Part shown: positions 42,718 to 45,333 of the stretch, in pieces
How the letters are laid out: the number at the start of each line of letters is the position of its first letter
How positions within the stretch are numbered: position 1 is the stretch's first letter
Origin: Myxococcota bacterium
GTDB lineage: Bacteria; Myxococcota_A; Polyangia; Polyangiales; Houyiibacteriaceae
Assembly (NCBI GenBank): GCA_028284955.1
Contig: JANQQS010000206.1
Coordinates: 1-45,333 of the forward strand
Direction: 5' to 3'
Length of the DNA: 45,333 nt
Translations under genes and position numbers: made by a program
Notes under the pieces: model-generated
What the model saw: the letters and a program-made list of their open reading frames with translations, nothing else
Databases searched by the model: none
What the model was told of the DNA's origin: nothing

Positions 42718-43788
42718 TTGCGACGCTGGAAAATTTCTAAGCGTCGTGTGAGTTTCGTGGGGTGGTCGGTCATCACCGTGGTCGCGGTGGGGTGTTCGGG
42801 CGGATCGGTGGCCGACAGCGCGTCGGACACCTCAACCGCGAGTGAGAAATCAGATCCGCCGGTTGCGTCTTTTGCGGATTGTCGAGAAAGTGAACTGCCC
42901 AAGATCGACCCCGAGCTCGGGACACTGGCTTCCGAGTTTCGCGACAACTATGCGGCGTACGACCTTGGTACGCCGCCGCTTCCCGAAGGCGAAACGTCCG
43001 AAACCTTCTTTGACCCGCTGGGCGGGATCATCATTCCGCGGGACGATCGAAACCGACTGATATTCGTCGCTCGCTCCGAGTCTCGTAGTGCCGCCCTCTA
43101 CTCAGTGGAGATTACGCGGGACGAATGTGATCATATTTCGGGGTTTGTCGGGAAGTCGGTTCATCTCGTAGATGTTTCTCGAGCGGCAGTCGGCTTGGCC
43201 TTCGCCGATGATGGGACGCTCTTCGTGTCCCAGTTTCAGCTGGCTGGGATCGCCCAGCTTGCGCCTGACTTTTCGATTATTCGTGAGACCAGTCTCGACA
43301 CCATGGGCGTCGATGGGCCCGGCGGCCTTTCCAAAGTGCCCGCAGGTTTTGCGAACGAAGGCGCGTTTCGAATCGTCGGGTATCCGAGCGGACGTTGGTA
43401 TGAGCTCGACATGACGAAAACGGAGGCAGGCTACAATCCAACCGGGGTGCACGCGGTGGTCACGCTCGACCATGGCCCGGGAGGCATTGCCTATGTGCCA
43501 CCCAACTCCCCAGCGTTTGGCGACAAGCGCTATGCCCTGCTCACGGAGTGGTTTCAGGGCCGGTTCCAGGTCGAAGGGAACTTCGACCCAGCCGTACAAC
43601 GAGTTGCCGTCTACGAAGTGGACGAACGAGGAAACCCCATCGGGGAAACACGGAGGGATTTCTTTGAGAAGTTTGATCGACCATGGGCGGGCTACTTCGA
43701 CGAATTTTCCGGAGACTTCCTTTTTCTGAGTTGGAACCGGTCGCCGGACCGCGTGGTCGCGGTTCGCGGTTTCAAGCCGCTTCTTTAG
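42718..43788 (+). CDS. beta-propeller lipoprotein
   Basis: A predicted 356-residue lipoprotein. No ATG fits, so the TTG at 42718 is proposed: it gives a signal peptide RRWKISKRRVSFVGWSVITV and lipobox VAVGC (Cys26). An upstream ATG (42640) is possible but adds unlikely residues. The mature part contains propeller-like units LIFVARSESRSAALYSVEIT, VGLAFADDGTLFVSQF and GPGGIAYVPPNSPAF, ending WAGYFDEFSGDFLFLSWNRS. This resembles NHL/SMP-30-type six-bladed proteins of the cell envelope. Function unknown. It converges on the next lipoprotein with a 17-base gap. Confidence 0.75.
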   Translation: MRRWKISKRRVSFVGWSVITVVAVGCSGGSVADSASDTSTASEKSDPPVASFADCRESELPKIDPELGTLASEFRDNYAAYDLGTPPLPEGETSETFFDPLGGIIIPRDDRNRLIFVARSESRSAALYSVEITRDECDHISGFVGKSVHLVDVSRAAVGLAFADDGTLFVSQFQLAGIAQLAPDFSIIRETSLDTMGVDGPGGLSKVPAGFANEGAFRIVGYPSGRWYELDMTKTEAGYNPTGVHAVVTLDHGPGGIAYVPPNSPAFGDKRYALLTEWFQGRFQVEGNFDPAVQRVAVYEVDERGNPIGETRRDFFEKFDRPWAGYFDEFSGDFLFLSWNRSPDRVVAVRGFKPLL

Positions 43789-43805
43789 CGCTGGATCAAG
43801 CCAAG

Positions 43806-44582
43806 TTAGGGTGTAGGGCAGGTCTGATCGCTAGCTGCCGGAGGAAGTGCCGTTAGTTTTTCGAGCATGAGACTGTCGTAGTTGCACACGGGCACTCCCC
43901 AGACGCTTTCGGTATACGGATTGACGAGAAAATATCCGTTGTTCGGGTTGATGTGCAGATGATTGGCGTTGGCTTGAGCCGGGGATCCAGCCCAGACTAG
44001 TTCGTAGCGGTCCGCGTGGTCTGTGAAAGCCTGCGGGTTCGTTACCGCTTCAGGTTTGACTCGAACCACAAATTTAGATTCGCGATAGGTTCCCACGCCG
44101 CCGTAGACATGGTTCTCGCATTGATATTTCGGCACAAAACTGAGTTGAGTGAATTCGATTTCTCGAAATTGTCCGGATTGGTCATTGAGAACCTTCGGGG
44201 CGATTCGGGAATGCTGGTCCGCGGGAATACCTTCCTTGGGCTGTAGGATGCCAGCGTTCCAGACATAGTCCATCTTGAGCCCGAGATTGCTCTCTGGCTG
44301 AGAGCCCAGAGGCGCAAGATGGATCGTGGCGCTGCGTTTGAATACCGCGTTTTCTGGCGAGACCTTGCTGTACCTTTTGTCGTTGCATACCGCGAAGACG
44401 CCCTCGCTCCTTGATGGCTCGGCACCTTTGACGCGAAGCTCGTCCACCAGGTCCTCCAGTTCGAGACGGGGAGCTGCTTTCTCATCGAAAGACTCCTCGT
44501 TGCTCATCGCCGCACTGCAACCGAATAAACCTGAACCCCCAGCTACCAAACACGAAACCCACAGCATTCGCGCTCCAGACAT
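43806..44582 (-). CDS. unknown lipoprotein
   Basis: A 258-residue predicted lipoprotein: AGGAGG before ATG 44582, signal RMLWVSCLVAGGSGLFGC (Cys22). The mature part has VFAVCNDKRYSKVSPE, a LSFVPKYQCENHVYGGVG segment and a C-terminal VWGVPVCNYDSL with a final CPTP. The [TV]P.[YA].C pattern is faintly like the two paralogous lipoproteins at 2855 and 25533, but that link is weak. Four mature cysteines may form two disulfides. No known family. Confidence 0.68.
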   Translation of the reverse strand: MSGARMLWVSCLVAGGSGLFGCSAAMSNEESFDEKAAPRLELEDLVDELRVKGAEPSRSEGVFAVCNDKRYSKVSPENAVFKRSATIHLAPLGSQPESNLGLKMDYVWNAGILQPKEGIPADQHSRIAPKVLNDQSGQFREIEFTQLSFVPKYQCENHVYGGVGTYRESKFVVRVKPEAVTNPQAFTDHADRYELVWAGSPAQANANHLHINPNNGYFLVNPYTESVWGVPVCNYDSLMLEKLTALPPAASDQTCPTP

Positions 44583-44679
44583 CTCAATTTCCTCCTGTCG
44601 GTGCAGCCTGACGGTAGCTCCCCCTTCCTTCTGCTGCAAACCAGGCTTCTTCAAGCCCTTTTCGGGAAAGATTGTGAAA

Positions 44680-44712
44680 GATTGGGGACGGGGAAAGAAA
44701 TTTCCTGGACCT
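44680..44712 (+). repeat. REP-like repeat overlapping the transposase stop
   Basis: AGATTGGGGACG, then GGGAAAG, AATT, CTGGACCTA. It matches 3742-3776 in about 30 of 35 positions. Its end overlaps the last codon of the REP-associated transposase gene (stop at 44711-44713), the usual place for the repeat that the transposase handles. Confidence 0.65.
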
Positions 44713-45333
44713 ATTCCCTGCCTGCGCTGTTCCGACCGCTCGCATCAAGAAAAATATCCATTATACGCGCGATCAATCCCGCGCTCGGCGGCTCAATGCT
44801 CTGAATTCTCTGAAGCGCCTTGGAGATCGCGGATTGGCTGACTCCAAGCTCCGAGCTAAGCCTCACTCCTGTGAGCCCAACCGTGAATCGGGCAATGTGG
44901 AGAAACACATGCTTGGCTCGCGCAGCCGACTTGTCGAGCCCGGGCTTCATGACCAGCTTCGGCCCAACTTCCATCGCTACGGCGACAGCATCTCGGAGCT
45001 GGTTCGCGGCTCCAGGAGGCAAGTGGCCGGGGCCCGCCAGCCTGGGATCGCGAGCTAGATGGGCGCGACTACAAACGAAATGATGAAACGACATTCTTCC
45101 TGACGGCGACGAAGAGAAACCCATCGCGGCGAGCGTCCACTCGGCGCGAAGCCATCTCGGAGCGGTGGTTTCGCCCACGTAGGCTCGGTGACTCGTCCAG
45201 TCCGAATCGAGTGGATTCGATACCACTCCGGCGCGAACTGGATTGTTGTGAATGTACGCAATGAGCGTGGCCAGTGCCTCGTCGTGGTGGATGACGACCG
45301 AGCGAGGTCGTTCTGCAAACACTTGGCCCAGTC
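44711..45333 (-). CDS. REP-associated transposase (TnpA_REP/Y1 type), C-terminal part
   Basis: The frame is open at the right window edge; 207 residues are visible. The segment LGQVFAERPRSVVIHHDEAL, then IAYIHNNPVRAGVV, matches the C-terminal part of the IS200-like domain, including YIHxNPVRAG. The catalytic HUH motif and tyrosine lie outside or near the edge and cannot be checked. A separate C-terminal HTH follows (LTGVRLSSELGVSQSAISKA, then LQRI), as in REP-associated transposases with DnaA-like helix-turn-helix tails. These enzymes cut and join single-stranded REP hairpins. A matching repeat is at its 3' end. Confidence 0.82.
   Translation of the reverse strand, partial: LGQVFAERPRSVVIHHDEALATLIAYIHNNPVRAGVVSNPLDSDWTSHRAYVGETTAPRWLRAEWTLAAMGFSSSPSGRMSFHHFVCSRAHLARDPRLAGPGHLPPGAANQLRDAVAVAMEVGPKLVMKPGLDKSAARAKHVFLHIARFTVGLTGVRLSSELGVSQSAISKALQRIQSIEPPSAGLIARIMDIFLDASGRNSAGRE

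Overview
The window looks like chromosomal DNA of a Gram-negative bacterium with moderately high GC. It carries many lipoproteins with lipobox signal peptides, a complete FG-GAP beta-propeller, HAF-type and EGF-like cysteine modules, exported phosphatase/sulfatase-fold proteins and one-component regulators. This repertoire suits Myxococcota or a related deltaproteobacterial lineage. That placement is inference from gene content; no rRNA or other taxonomic marker is present.

Layout. 1-7.3 kb: the 3' end of a secreted beta-helix protein, a cysteine-module lipoprotein, a small membrane protein, a lipoprotein with a paralogue at 25.5 kb, an intact MazEF-like toxin-antitoxin pair with a visible operator, a decayed membrane-protein fragment, a COG0523/CobW GTPase and a HAD-type lipoprotein. 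7.3-16.3 kb: a seven-repeat FG-GAP lipoprotein, a small membrane protein, SelO, a NUDIX-FolE2 pair (pterin/folate entry), and an exported alkaline-phosphatase-fold protein with Thr in place of the sulfatase Cys/Ser. 16.3-22.2 kb: a methyltransferase plus BioB/HydE-like radical SAM pair, a VapBC locus whose antitoxin has an in-frame stop, a group II PLP decarboxylase, a Phd antitoxin next to a beheaded ParE, and an unknown protein. 22.4-31 kb: a propeller lipoprotein, a conserved unknown, then four same-strand genes: an AztD-like metallochaperone lipoprotein, a Tat-exported TldD, TldE and a small lipoprotein. 31-33 kb: a LysR regulator followed by an SbtA-type bicarbonate transporter. 33-40 kb: methyltransferase, HisI, a conserved unknown, an NAD(P)-binding epimerase-like protein, wreckage of an AraC regulator, a very acidic 68-residue protein, and a LysR gene divergent from a hydrolase/SnoaL-like operon. 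40-45.3 kb: an AT-rich lipoprotein, an AraC regulator, two more lipoproteins and a REP-associated transposase running off the end.

Themes. Three toxin-antitoxin loci are in three states: intact, antitoxin nonsense-mutated, toxin truncated. Two families of dispersed non-coding repeats are visible: a ~124 bp element with an internal hairpin, both copies of which begin inside the TAG stop of the preceding gene, and a ~35 bp motif that overlaps the transposase stop codon and recurs alone 41 kb away. Families often tied to zinc economy (COG0523, FolE2, AztD-like) occur at three separate places. The strongest candidate for an undescribed system is the AztD-like/Tat-TldD/TldE/lipoprotein array with its palindrome, hairpin and tandem repeats.

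No rRNA, tRNA, CRISPR array or complete insertion sequence was found.
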